From VGBK01 sp964354255 (lineage in GTDB: Bacteria; Actinomycetota; Acidimicrobiia; Spongiisociales; UBA11373), in assembly GCA_964354255.1 (NCBI GenBank), contig CAYGYX010000001.1, positions 1-64,000 of the forward strand: a stretch of 64,000 nucleotides of DNA, read 5' to 3'. Of the stretch, positions 41,594-50,210 are shown piece after piece (the stretch's first letter is position 1; each line of letters begins with the position of its first letter). A model generated the notes under the pieces. The model searched no databases. It saw only the letters and a program-made list of their open reading frames with translations, and was not told where the DNA came from. A program made the position numbers and the translations under genes.

Positions 41594-42898
41594 GTGCCGA
41601 GCGCCCTCACCCCCTTCGATGGCTTCGAACTCCGGGTGGTCACCCCGGCTGACCTGCCCCTCCTGGCCCAATGGCACGCCGACCCACAGGTGCACGAGTG
41701 GTGGGAAGGCCGGCCTCTTTCTGAGGAGGAGCTGCGCACCGAGTACGTCACCGGGAACGAGCCGATCACCCGCTGCCTGGTCTACCGGCAGGGCCGCCCC
41801 ATCGGCTACCTCCAGTTCTTTCGGTACGAGGTGGCGGCCTGGCGGACCGCCGTGGGCCTGGGGGAGGACGAGGACGCCTGGGGGATCGACCTGTTCATCG
41901 CCGACCGGGCGGACCGGGGCCGTGGCTTGGGCACCCGCCTACTGGCCGGGACCGTCGCCCGGCTGGCGGAGGAGCGTGGCACCTCACTGGTTCTCATCGA
42001 TCCCCACGTCGACAACCCCCGCGCCATCGCCTGCTACCGGAAGGCCGGGTTTCTGCCTCGCGCAGTGCTCCCGGCGCACGAGGAACGGGCCGGGGTTCTC
42101 CGGGACGCCCTGCTGATGGCATGGCACCCGCCGGGCGGTGCGCGTCTTGCCGAACCAGCGGCGGAGGGGCAGGCTGTGACCCGCATGACCACCGGCCCTC
42201 ACACCACCGAGTCCCCGGCCGCGCCTTACCCGCGGCTCGATCGCTTCCGCCGGGTGGCCCGCTGGATCACCCTCGCCTCCATCTTCCTCAACGCGCTGCT
42301 CGGCATCTGGGCGGTGGCGGGCAGCCTGGGCGAGGTGGAATCGCGCATCCTGTTCACCTCACTGCTGATCACCGCCTGTGGGGCGGTAGCGGTGGCCTGC
42401 AGCGTTGCCATCCCGGAAGGCCGCCTGGGCCCCCTCCCCGTCGCCGGCATAGTCGCCACCGTCGCCGGCTTCTCCCTGCTGATCGCCTCCCTCTGGGAGA
42501 ACTTCCATACCTATCCCCTGTGGCGGACGGGAGCCACCCTGGTGATAGTGGCGGTGGGCGCGGCCTACGCCTCGCTGCTCTCCGGCGTGCACCTCCAGGG
42601 CCGCTACCACCGGCTGGTGCCCACCGCCTTCGTGCTGGCCGCAGCCGCCGGCGCCTTCCTGATTGCCGTCGTCTGGGGGTACGACCCGGGAGACTCCTGG
42701 CGCCTCTTCGGCATCGCCGCCGTGCTGCTGGGGGCGATCACCATCGCCGCCCCCATCGCCGCCCGCCTCCGGCCGACCCGGGAAGGGCCCCCTCCGGTAC
42801 GCCACTGCCCATACTGCGCCCAGGCGATCAGCGACGCCAGGGAGCGCGCCACGAGCTGCCCTTCTTGCGGGCGGCGCTTCCGCGTGATCGGCCGCTGA
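41594..42898 (+). CDS. AAC(6')-like GNAT acetyltransferase fused to a membrane/zinc-ribbon domain
   Basis: A 434-residue continuous reading frame. Residues 10-175 form a GNAT domain like aminoglycoside 6'-acetyltransferases (LPLLAQWHADPQVHEWWEG, IDLFIADRADRGRGLGTRLL, NPRAIACYRKAGF). From about 210 there are six hydrophobic helices, and the last 35 residues hold two CxxC pairs of a zinc ribbon (CPYC, CPSC). No stop separates the parts; an internal ATG at residue 197 (MTTGPHTTESPA) could start a second protein. It may be a true fusion or two genes joined by loss of a stop. The acetylation target is unknown; drug resistance is only one option. Confidence 0.8.
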   Translation: MPSALTPFDGFELRVVTPADLPLLAQWHADPQVHEWWEGRPLSEEELRTEYVTGNEPITRCLVYRQGRPIGYLQFFRYEVAAWRTAVGLGEDEDAWGIDLFIADRADRGRGLGTRLLAGTVARLAEERGTSLVLIDPHVDNPRAIACYRKAGFLPRAVLPAHEERAGVLRDALLMAWHPPGGARLAEPAAEGQAVTRMTTGPHTTESPAAPYPRLDRFRRVARWITLASIFLNALLGIWAVAGSLGEVESRILFTSLLITACGAVAVACSVAIPEGRLGPLPVAGIVATVAGFSLLIASLWENFHTYPLWRTGATLVIVAVGAAYASLLSGVHLQGRYHRLVPTAFVLAAAAGAFLIAVVWGYDPGDSWRLFGIAAVLLGAITIAAPIAARLRPTREGPPPVRHCPYCAQAISDARERATSCPSCGRRFRVIGR

Positions 42899-42904
42899 CC
42901 TCCC

Positions 42905-43666
42905 TCAGCCGAGGCGCTCCCTGAGCCAGGCGATATCGGCCGCCTGGGAGCCGTCCTCGTCGGGTGTCTCCACCACCACGGTCGTCGCCGCCGCCACCAC
43001 CACCGCCACCAGCAGGTCCGGCGGGATCTCGCCCCGCCCGAGATTGGCATGGCGATCCCGGCGGCTGCCCGCCGGGTCGCGTGAGTCGTTGCAGTGCACC
43101 AGGTCGATGCCTCCGACGGCAGCCCGCACCCGTTCGACCACCGTCGCCAGGTCCTCCCCCGCCGCCCAGGCGTGGCAGGTGTCCAGGCACATCCCCACCC
43201 CAAGATGGCCGATCTCCTCCCACAGGCGTCCCAGGCGGGCGATCTCGCGCAGCACGGCGTTGCCCCCGCCGGCGGTGTTCTCCAGCAGGACGGGGACCCG
43301 GCGCTCGACCACCTCCAACGCCTTTCGCCAGCGCTCCACTCCGGTACCGGCCTCCTCATCGTCGCCCACGTGCCCGGCGTGCACCACCACCCCGGCTGCG
43401 CCGACTGCCGCCGCCGCCTCCAGGGTGTCGGCCAGGATGTTGCGGGAGGGGATGCGCACCCGGTTGTTGGGCGAGGCCACATTGATCAGATAGGGAGCGT
43501 GCACGTAGATGGGGAACGGCGCGGCCCGCAGTTCGGCCGCGTCGGGCCGGGGCGCCGGCTTGCGCCAGGACTGCGGATTGGACAGGAAGACCTGCACCAC
43601 CTCGGCACCCACGGCGACGGCTTCCTCGAGCGGGTGCACGCTGGGGACGTGCGCGCCGATCAGCAT
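42905..43666 (-). CDS. nfo: Endonuclease IV (AP endonuclease)
   Basis: A 253-residue TIM-barrel enzyme that nicks DNA 5' of abasic sites in base excision repair. The zinc ligands are all visible: His in YVHAPYLIN, His in VVHAGHVG, Glu in LLENTAGGGN, Asp and His in CLDTCHAWAAG, His in VHCNDS, Asp/His in DRHANLG, and Glu in VVETPDEDG. Shorter than Escherichia coli Nfo (285) but complete. ATG 43666. Confidence 0.93.
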   Translation of the reverse strand: MLIGAHVPSVHPLEEAVAVGAEVVQVFLSNPQSWRKPAPRPDAAELRAAPFPIYVHAPYLINVASPNNRVRIPSRNILADTLEAAAAVGAAGVVVHAGHVGDDEEAGTGVERWRKALEVVERRVPVLLENTAGGGNAVLREIARLGRLWEEIGHLGVGMCLDTCHAWAAGEDLATVVERVRAAVGGIDLVHCNDSRDPAGSRRDRHANLGRGEIPPDLLVAVVVAAATTVVVETPDEDGSQAADIAWLRERLG

Positions 43667-43671
43667 GGCGG

Positions 43672-44283
43672 CTACCCGTAGGCTTCCCAGTGGCGGAAGC
43701 CGGTGACGTACCCCTCGACCAGGGCCGCCACCTCGTGGGCGGGCCGATCCCATTCCCCGGCGAACAGGTGCAGCCAGGGAGGCTCGGCAACGGCGCCGCG
43801 CGGGCCGGGTGGCACCCGCTCGGGCGAGTGGAGACGCAGCGACAGCACCGGCACCTCGCCGGCTTCGTCGGCGCGCAGGCCGGAGCGCACCTCGGCTATC
43901 TCCTCCCAGGCCAGCCGCAGGGGGGCCCGCCGCCGCCGGTCCAGCCACAGAGAGACCCCTTCGGAGTCGGCGGCGAGCAGCCGACGGGGCGCCGCCAGAC
44001 CGACGAAGGCCCAGACGATCGACGCGGAGCCGGCCCCGAGCAGCACCACCCCCCAGCCGACATCGCGCCGCCGCTGCGCCCGGCCGGTCTCGGTGTAGAC
44101 CTGCACGGTCTCCTCCACGACCGACCCATCGGCGCCCTCCACCCGGCGAGTCGCCTGAGTGGTCTCCGGGTGGGGGTAGAAGCGGTAGGACAGGAGCATG
44201 TCCACGGCCAGCAGGATCATGGGCACCGCCACCAGGGCATAGCCCAGCAAGCGCAGCGGGGAACGAGTCACCCGGACGATCAC
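43672..44283 (-). CDS. Two-helix membrane protein with PH-like domain, function unknown
   Basis: A 203-residue protein with membrane helices at about 11-32 and 76-98, an exported loop between them (PHPETTQATRRVEGADGSVV) and a C-terminal strand-rich region (SEGVSLWLDRRRRAPLRLAW, EEIAEVRSGL) like bacterial PH domains. The start GTG overlaps the pyrE stop (GTGA) and its stop is 5 bp from nfo, so it belongs to a pyrE-X-nfo operon. No specific role recognised. Confidence 0.75.
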   Translation of the reverse strand: MIVRVTRSPLRLLGYALVAVPMILLAVDMLLSYRFYPHPETTQATRRVEGADGSVVEETVQVYTETGRAQRRRDVGWGVVLLGAGSASIVWAFVGLAAPRRLLAADSEGVSLWLDRRRRAPLRLAWEEIAEVRSGLRADEAGEVPVLSLRLHSPERVPPGPRGAVAEPPWLHLFAGEWDRPAHEVAALVEGYVTGFRHWEAYG

Positions 44284-44819
44284 GGCCCCACCCCCAGGTC
44301 GGCCGGGAGGAGCAGCGCCCGGTAGGGGATCCCCCGTTCGGCGAAGGCTTCGGCCACCCGGCCGCCGCTGCGGTCCACCAGGATGACCCCCTGCACGACG
44401 GTGATGCCCTCGGCGGCCAGCACGTCCACTGCCTCGATAAGCGACCCGCCGGTGGTGGTCGTGTCCTCCACCACCGCCACCCGGTCCTCCGGGCCCACCG
44501 GCCCCACCAGCCTCCCCCCGAGTCCGTGCTCCTTGGCCCGGGCGCGGATCGAGAAGGCCTTCAGGGAACGCCCCTCTCCGGCAGCGACCACCGCGGTAGC
44601 CACCGCGACGGGGTCGGCGCCCTGGGTGGGGCCGCCCAGTGCCGTCACCGCGGGATCGAGGACACCGAGCACCGCGGCCGCCACCAGTCGCGCTCCCTCC
44701 CCCGAGAAGGTGGTACTCCGCGCATCCACATACCAGGCTGAGCGGGCCCCCGAACGGAGCGTGAACTCGCCGGTGCGCAGCGCGTGGCGGCGGAGGTGGT
44801 CGGCCAGAGCCTGGTGCAC
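44280..44819 (-). CDS. pyrE: Orotate phosphoribosyltransferase
   Basis: A 179-residue OPRTase of pyrimidine synthesis: orotate plus PRPP gives OMP. The PRPP motif is VAVVEDTTTTGGS, with upstream SAWYVDARSTTF and FSIRARAKEHGLGG carrying the Lys/His loop. GTG start six bases after TACAGT on the minus strand, so leaderless. Last four bases overlap the next gene. Confidence 0.93.
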   Translation of the reverse strand: MHQALADHLRRHALRTGEFTLRSGARSAWYVDARSTTFSGEGARLVAAAVLGVLDPAVTALGGPTQGADPVAVATAVVAAGEGRSLKAFSIRARAKEHGLGGRLVGPVGPEDRVAVVEDTTTTGGSLIEAVDVLAAEGITVVQGVILVDRSGGRVAEAFAERGIPYRALLLPADLGVGP

Positions 44820-44825
44820 GCGCCC

Positions 44826-44831
44826 ACTGTA
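44826..44831 (-). promoter_or_regulatory. Leaderless -10 box (TACAGT) for pyrE
   Basis: On the minus strand TACAGT is followed by GGGCGC and the GTG of pyrE; no ribosome binding site is present. Confidence 0.55.
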
Positions 44832-44858
44832 AGCACCACGCGACCGCGCGACCGCCGG

Positions 44859-45641
44859 TCAGCGCCCGAAGCGCCGGTTGCGCCGCGTGAAGTCGCGCAG
44901 GGCCCGCAGGAAGTCCACCCGGCGGAAGGCCGGCCAGTAGACGTCCACAAAGGAGTACTCGGCGTAGGCCGCCTGCCAGAGCAGGAAACCGGAGAGGCGC
45001 GATTCCCCGCTGGTGCGGATCACCAGGTCGGGGTCGGGGAGGTCGGCCGTGTAGAGGTGGCCGGCCAGGGAGTCGGCGTCGATGTGCTCGGGTAGCTCGG
45101 CGGCGGCCAGGCCCTCGGCGGCCAGCTTCCCCACCAGGTCCTTCACCGCGTCCACGATCTCCTGCCGGCCCCCGTAGGCCAGGGCGATGGTGAGGCGGCG
45201 ATCACCGTCGGGAGACCGCTCCGCCAGACGACGGGCGGCGTTGCGCAGCCCGTCGGGCAGGAGGTCGATGCTGCCGATCGTCCTGATGCGCAGCCCCGCC
45301 GCCGCCGGCTCCCCCGGGAGGCGCTCGAAGAGGTCGGTGAGCACCTCGAAGTAGGGCAGCAGCTCGCCGCTCGGGCGGGACAGGTTCTCCTTGGAGAGCA
45401 GCCAGCAGGTGACCGCCGGGACCTCAAGCTGGCGGCACCACCCGAGGAACTCCACGAACTTGTCCATCCCGGCCCGGTAGGAGGTGGTGTAGTCGGGCAA
45501 GCCCGCCGCCCGAGCGTAGCGCCGGTGGCCGTCGTGGATGACCCCGACGTGGCGGGGCAGCTGGGACCGGTCCAGGGAGCGGAGCAGCCGCTCCTCATAG
45601 AGCCGGTAGAGGGGCCGGCGGAACGTATCGCCGAGGTTCAA
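44859..45641 (-). CDS. uppS: Cis-prenyltransferase (isoprenyl/undecaprenyl diphosphate synthase family)
   Basis: A 260-residue UppS-type enzyme elongating prenyl diphosphates with cis bonds for cell-wall carrier lipid. The first conserved region reads VGVIHDGHRRYAR, with catalytic Asp kept but His replacing the usual Met before it. Others are CWLLSKENLSRP (Ser/Asn-type region III), LAYGGRQEIVDAV, DPDLVIRTSGESRLSGFLLW and YAEYSFVDVYWPAF. TTG 45641 is supported by AAGGAG six bases upstream. It may make short (farnesyl) or long chains; context does not decide. Function as UppS is likely if no other copy exists. Confidence 0.88.
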   Translation of the reverse strand: MNLGDTFRRPLYRLYEERLLRSLDRSQLPRHVGVIHDGHRRYARAAGLPDYTTSYRAGMDKFVEFLGWCRQLEVPAVTCWLLSKENLSRPSGELLPYFEVLTDLFERLPGEPAAAGLRIRTIGSIDLLPDGLRNAARRLAERSPDGDRRLTIALAYGGRQEIVDAVKDLVGKLAAEGLAAAELPEHIDADSLAGHLYTADLPDPDLVIRTSGESRLSGFLLWQAAYAEYSFVDVYWPAFRRVDFLRALRDFTRRNRRFGR

Positions 45642-45777
45642 TTGACTCCTTGCGGGAACCACCGTGATGTTACGGCCGACGCGGTGCACCGGGCTCGCAC
45701 CGCCCTGTGATCGGCCTCAGCGTCCGTGGAGTGAAGGAGTTCGGAGGCCCCCACCCCAGGTCCCTTACCTCCACAGG

Positions 45778-47250
45778 ATGCCTACCCTCCTGCCCGCCAT
45801 GCGTGCTCTGGTCACCGGGGCCACCGGTTACATCGGCGGCCGTCTCGTCCCCCGCCTGCTCGAGGCCGGCCACCAGGTGCGCTGCCTCACCCGCCGCCCT
45901 CCTCGCCTCGACTCCGTCCCCTGGCGCCCCCGGGTGGAGGTGGTAGCCGGTGACGCGCTCGACCCCGCCTCCCTGACGAGCGCTCTGGCCGGCTGCGAGG
46001 CGGCCTACTACCTGGTGCATGCCATGGCCGAGGGCCCGGGCTTCGACGAACGGGATCGCCTCGCCGCCGCCAACTTCCGCGAGGCGGCCGACGCCGCCGG
46101 CCTGCGTCGGGTGGTCTACCTGGGAGGCCTGGCCCCCGAGGGTGTCCGCCTCTCCAAGCACCTCGCCAGCCGCCAGGAGGTCGGCCGGGTCCTCGCCGCC
46201 GGGGTCACCCCGGTCACGGAGTTCCGGGCGGCGGTCATCATCGGCTCAGGTTCGCTCTCCTTCGAGATGCTGCGCTACCTGACCGAGGTACTCCCGGTGA
46301 TGACCACCCCGCGCTGGGTGCGCAGCCGCTGCCAGCCCATCGCGGTGAGCGACGTGCTCGACCTGCTCGTCCGGGCGCTGGATGACCCAGAAACGGTGGA
46401 CCGGGTGCTGGAGATCGGCGGCCCCGACGTCCTCACCTACCAGGACATGATGCGCGCCTACGCCGCCGAGGTGGGCCTGCGCCGGCTGATCATCCCCGTC
46501 CCCTTCCTGAGCCCCGGTCTCTCGTCACTCTGGGTAGGGCTGGTCACCCCGCTCCCGCCCCGGGTGGCCCGGCCCCTGGTCGAGAGCCTGCGCCACGAGG
46601 CGGTGGTTCGCGACCCCACCGCCCAGCGCCTCTTCCCCTACGAGCCCCTGCCCTTTCGCGAGGCCCTGCGCCGGGCGCTCGACACCCCGCCCGACGGGAT
46701 CGCCACCCGCTGGTCCGACGCCGACCCGGCCCCCGCCCACACCGCCCCCGGGGATCCCGAGTGGAGCGGGGGCACCATCTACACCGACCGGCGGGTGATC
46801 CCCACCGACGCCGCTCCCCACCACGTCTTCTGGGCCTTCAGCCGCATCGGCGGCGACGTGGGCTACTACGGGCTCAACTGGGCCTGGAAGCTGCGCGGCC
46901 TGCTCGACCGCCTCATAGGGGGGGTCGGCCTGCGCCGGGGTCGACGCCACCCCGAGCATCTGCGGGAAGGAGAGGCCCTCGACTTCTGGCGAGTGGACCG
47001 CATCACCCCCGGGCGACTCCTCCGCCTGCGAGCGGAGATGCGCCTGCCCGGGGAGGCCTTCCTGCAGTGGGTGATCGAGCCGGTGGACGGCGGCTCCGAC
47101 CTCGTGCAGACCGCCATCTTCCGGCCCCGGGGGCTCCTGGGGCGCCTCTACTGGTATGCCATGGCCCCCTTCCACTCGTATATCTTCCCCCGGATGGCCT
47201 GGAAGATGGCCGCCGCCGCCGAGGAGAGGGGCTACTCGTGCCCGACGTGA
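45778..47250 (+). CDS. NAD(P)-binding SDR with C-terminal DUF2867 domain
   Basis: A 490-residue two-domain protein. An atypical SDR/NmrA-like Rossmann domain (ALVTGATGYIGGRLVPRLLE, AYYLVHAMAEG, RVVYLGGLAP) occupies about 8-300. The C-terminal part (about 325-485) is a DUF2867/START-like helix-grip domain (HVFWAFSRIGGDVGYYGLNW, RITPGRLLRLRAEMRLPGEA). Such proteins are thought to act on hydrophobic substrates. ATG 45778 or 45799 could be the start. It runs 13 bp into the next gene. Confidence 0.85.
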   Translation: MPTLLPAMRALVTGATGYIGGRLVPRLLEAGHQVRCLTRRPPRLDSVPWRPRVEVVAGDALDPASLTSALAGCEAAYYLVHAMAEGPGFDERDRLAAANFREAADAAGLRRVVYLGGLAPEGVRLSKHLASRQEVGRVLAAGVTPVTEFRAAVIIGSGSLSFEMLRYLTEVLPVMTTPRWVRSRCQPIAVSDVLDLLVRALDDPETVDRVLEIGGPDVLTYQDMMRAYAAEVGLRRLIIPVPFLSPGLSSLWVGLVTPLPPRVARPLVESLRHEAVVRDPTAQRLFPYEPLPFREALRRALDTPPDGIATRWSDADPAPAHTAPGDPEWSGGTIYTDRRVIPTDAAPHHVFWAFSRIGGDVGYYGLNWAWKLRGLLDRLIGGVGLRRGRRHPEHLREGEALDFWRVDRITPGRLLRLRAEMRLPGEAFLQWVIEPVDGGSDLVQTAIFRPRGLLGRLYWYAMAPFHSYIFPRMAWKMAAAAEERGYSCPT

Positions 47251-48062
47251 GCGCCGCCGGGGTGGGCAACACCCTGGCGCTGGCCGCCGCCGTCGTCACC
47301 GGGGCGATGGTGCTGCTGTGGCTGGTGAGCCTGGCCGCCCGCGACGCCTCGATCGTCGACATCTTCTGGGGACCGGGCTTCGTGCTGGTCGCCTGGACGG
47401 TCTTCGCCTGGGTCACCGCCCACGACCTGCCCGACGGCGGTGGGGCCCGCCGCCTGCTCCTCGCCGCCCTGGTCACCGTCTGGGGCCTGCGCCTGGGGAT
47501 CTACCTCGGGAGGCGCAACCTGGGCAAGGGGGAGGACTACCGCTACGTGGCGATGCGGGAGAAGGCCCGGGGGCGGTTCTGGATCATCAGCCTCGGCAAG
47601 GTGTTCCTCCTGCAGGGCCTGCTCATGTGGGTGGTCTCCCTCCCCCTCCAGGGCGGCCAACTGCCCTCCACGCCCGACGGGCTCGGGCCTCTGGCCCTCG
47701 CCGGCGCCGCGGTCTGGGCCATCGGGCTCTTCTTCGAGTCGTTGGGCGACTGGCAACTGGCCCGCTTCAAGTCCGACCCGGCCAACAGAGGCCGCGTGAT
47801 GGACCGGGGCCTGTGGCGATACACCCGCCACCCCAACTACTTCGGCGACTTCCTGGTGTGGTGGGGCCTCTACCTGGTGGCTCTCGAGGGCCACGGGACC
47901 TGGTGGACGGTGGCCGGCCCGCTGCTCATGTCGTTCCTGCTATTGCGGGTGAGCGGGGTGGCCATGCTCGAGAAGACCATCGCCACCCGCCGCCCGGGCT
48001 ACGAGCAGTACGTGCGCCGCACCAGCGCCTTCTTCCCCCTGCCGCCCCGGCGGGCGAGTTGA
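47238..48062 (+). CDS. DUF1295 membrane oxidoreductase (steroid 5-alpha-reductase-like)
   Basis: A 274-residue integral membrane protein with about seven helices. The C-terminal signature (MDRGLWRYTRHPNYFGDFLV, WWGLYL, RRPGYEQYVRRTSAFFPLPP) is that of DUF1295/steroid 5-alpha reductase and isoprenylcysteine methyltransferase folds, enzymes acting on lipophilic substrates with NADPH or SAM. GTG 47238 has GGAGAGGGG upstream; GTG 47247, overlapping the previous stop as GTGA, is the alternative. With the preceding SDR and the following Hly-III gene it suggests lipid-related membrane chemistry. Confidence 0.88.
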   Translation: MPDVSAAGVGNTLALAAAVVTGAMVLLWLVSLAARDASIVDIFWGPGFVLVAWTVFAWVTAHDLPDGGGARRLLLAALVTVWGLRLGIYLGRRNLGKGEDYRYVAMREKARGRFWIISLGKVFLLQGLLMWVVSLPLQGGQLPSTPDGLGPLALAGAAVWAIGLFFESLGDWQLARFKSDPANRGRVMDRGLWRYTRHPNYFGDFLVWWGLYLVALEGHGTWWTVAGPLLMSFLLLRVSGVAMLEKTIATRRPGYEQYVRRTSAFFPLPPRRAS

Positions 48063-48133
48063 GCGGCGAGCGGGCCGGCTCCGCCGGCGCTGCGGCCGGG
48101 CCATCCCACCGGACGGCTAGGTTCTCGCCGGAC

Positions 48134-48805
48134 ATGGACCCCCTCGATCGCCTCCGCCTGGGCAAGATGACCAACCCGGTGCGCGGCTTCCTCCACGGGG
48201 CCGCCGCCGTGCTCTCCGTGGTCGGGGCCACGTTCCTGACGGTGCTCGCCGGCGGCGGCGTGGCGAACCGGGTCTCGTTGCTGGTGTTCGGGGTCAGCCT
48301 GGTGAGCCTCTACACCGTCTCCAGCCTCTACCACTCGATCCCCTGGGGGCCGCTCTGGAAGGCCCGCATGCGGCGCCTTGACCACACGATGATCTACGTG
48401 CTGGTCGCCGGCACTTTCACCCCCATCGCCTACATCGCGCTCGACGGCTGGCTCCGCTGGGCGACGCTTGGGATGCAGTGGGCCATCGTGGCCTTCGGCG
48501 CCATCCAGAAAGCCCTCTTCCCCGGTCTGTCCCGCTCGTTGTCGGTAGCCCTGCAGACCATTCAGGGGTGGCTGGCAGTGCTCCTGCTCTGGCCCCTGGC
48601 CCGGACCCTTCCCTGGACGGCCCTCCTCATGCTCCTCATGGGTGGTCTGTTCTACACGGTGGGGATGGTGCTCCTGGTCACCAACCGGCCCCGGCTCTGG
48701 CCGCGGGTCTTCTCATACCACGAGGTATTTCACATCCTGGTAGTGGCCGGCTCGAGCCTCCACTTCGCGGTAGTGGCCCGCTACCTGGTCCACTTCGCCG
48801 GGTGA
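48134..48805 (+). CDS. Hemolysin III/YqfA (PAQR-like) family membrane protein
   Basis: A 223-residue seven-helix protein of the Hly-III family, the bacterial relatives of PAQR receptors. The zinc-site residues are seen: SSLYHSIPWG (Ser, His), RRLDHTMIYVLVAGTFTPI (Asp, His) and HEVFHILVV (two His). Despite the name, most members are not toxins and may have ceramidase-like or membrane-homeostasis roles. TAGGTT lies 10 bases before the ATG. Confidence 0.9.
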   Translation: MDPLDRLRLGKMTNPVRGFLHGAAAVLSVVGATFLTVLAGGGVANRVSLLVFGVSLVSLYTVSSLYHSIPWGPLWKARMRRLDHTMIYVLVAGTFTPIAYIALDGWLRWATLGMQWAIVAFGAIQKALFPGLSRSLSVALQTIQGWLAVLLLWPLARTLPWTALLMLLMGGLFYTVGMVLLVTNRPRLWPRVFSYHEVFHILVVAGSSLHFAVVARYLVHFAG

Positions 48806-48906
48806 GTAACGCTCGGCGCCCGGCTCCCCCACCCTGCCAGCCATCCACCGAACGACGGCGGCTCGGCTCACCACGGGGCTGCTGAGGAGCCCGCCTGGCC
48901 GTCGGG

Positions 48907-49425
48907 CTAGTCGCCGTCGTCACCATCGCCGACGACCTCGAAAGCCACCTCTCCGTTGAGAACGAAGGCCCGCACCCCGAAGTGGGAAGTCCCGCCGTCG
49001 AACTCGACGAGCACCTCGGCCGGATCCGCTTTCTCCACATCGACCGTGAACCCCGGCGCCGGCGTGGCACCGACCAGGGCGAGGCGGCCTCCCGCCAGGC
49101 TCACCACCAGGGTTCCCCCGCCGACCACTCGCGCCACCACCGTGGGCTCGGCCCCGTCCGTGGTCGTCACCACCCCGGTGGTGCTGCTCACGGCGACGGT
49201 CGTGGTGCTGTGAGACGAGGCCGCGGTGGTCGTCGTGCCCTCCGAGGTAGTCGACGGCCAAGAGGTAGTACTGGTCGCCAACGCGACCACCTGACTGGCA
49301 GACAAGGGGGCCATCGCCTCGAGCCCGGTCTGCTCGCCGGCCAGGCGGACCGCCGCCCAGGCGACCGTCGCCGTCACGGCGGTCGCGGCACACCAGGCAC
49401 TGACGTATAGCACGGGCCGCGGCAC
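48907..49425 (-). CDS. Membrane-anchored Thr-rich protein of unknown function
   Basis: A 172-residue protein with one N-terminal membrane helix (VLYVSAWCAATAVTATVAWA), a Ser/Thr-rich extracellular stalk (about 50-95) and a small C-terminal beta domain (VVGGGTLVVSLAGGRLALVG, EFDGGTSHFGVRAFVLNGEV) ending in an acidic tail. It is divergently placed from the two-component system at 49527-51481, so it may be a target or a sensor accessory. The start is uncertain (GTG 49425, no clear ribosome binding site). Confidence 0.7.
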   Translation of the reverse strand: MPRPVLYVSAWCAATAVTATVAWAAVRLAGEQTGLEAMAPLSASQVVALATSTTSWPSTTSEGTTTTAASSHSTTTVAVSSTTGVVTTTDGAEPTVVARVVGGGTLVVSLAGGRLALVGATPAPGFTVDVEKADPAEVLVEFDGGTSHFGVRAFVLNGEVAFEVVGDGDDGD

Positions 49426-49514
49426 GACACAGATCGTCTCACAGAGCGCGCAACATGGCCTCAAGCCAGCCTCAAGTTGGCATCAAGGCCGCCACCCCTC
49501 CGGCCCGTCTGCCC

Positions 49515-49520
49515 TATCGT
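49515..49520 (+). promoter_or_regulatory. Leaderless -10 box (TATCGT) for the response regulator
   Basis: TATCGT, then TTCACC, then the ATG at 49527. Confidence 0.55.
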
Positions 49521-49526
49521 TTCACC

Positions 49527-50210
49527 ATGGCTTCCGTCGTCGTCATAGAGGACGACCTGCACATCCGCCAGGCGGTGGCTCGGGTGCTCGCCGACATGGG
49601 CCACGACGTCACCTCTTCCCCCACAGCCCTGGCCGGCCTGGAGTCGGTGGTTCAGCGGCATCCCGACCTGGTCCTCCTCGACCTGGGCCTGCCCGATCTA
49701 GACGGGTCCGAGCTTCTGAAGATGATCCGGGCGGTGAGCAAGGTGCCGATCATCGTCATCACCGCCCGCAGCGAAGATGCCGAAGTGGTGCGCACGCTCG
49801 ATTCCGGGGCCGACGACTACCTGGTCAAGCCCTTCACCACCGCCCAACTCGGAGCCCGGGTGCGGGCGGTGCTCCGCCGGATCGGGGGTTCCCCAACCCG
49901 GGATCTGGTGCGCGTGGGCACCCTGGAGATCGATCCCCCGGCGCGCACCGCCACCCTCGACGGCGCGCTCCTCGACCTGAGCCCCAAGGAGTTCGACCTG
50001 CTGTTGTACCTGGCCCGGCGGACCGGAGAAGTGGTCACCAAACGCGAGATGCTCGCCGAGGTCTGGCGGGAGCCCTATGGGGGAAGCGAACGCACTGTGG
50101 ACGTCCACCTCTCCTGGCTGCGGCGCAAGATGGGGGAGAGCGCCGCCGCGCCGCGCTACCTCCGCACCCATTTCGGCGTCGGCATCCGCCTGGTCGATCC
50201 CCGCTCGTGA
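49527..50210 (+). CDS. OmpR/PhoB-family response regulator
   Basis: A 227-residue transcription factor. The receiver (1-115) has ED at 8-9 (IEDD), phospho-acceptor Asp in LLDLGLP, Thr in VITAR and Lys in LVKPF. The winged-helix output (about 130-225) has the typical LSPKEFDLLLYLARRTGEVV and GGSERTVDVHLSWLRRKMGE. It overlaps its kinase by GTGA. Likely targets are the divergent Thr-rich gene and the convergent ApbE/ferric-reductase operon, which is inference from position only. Confidence 0.95.
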   Translation: MASVVVIEDDLHIRQAVARVLADMGHDVTSSPTALAGLESVVQRHPDLVLLDLGLPDLDGSELLKMIRAVSKVPIIVITARSEDAEVVRTLDSGADDYLVKPFTTAQLGARVRAVLRRIGGSPTRDLVRVGTLEIDPPARTATLDGALLDLSPKEFDLLLYLARRTGEVVTKREMLAEVWREPYGGSERTVDVHLSWLRRKMGESAAAPRYLRTHFGVGIRLVDPRS

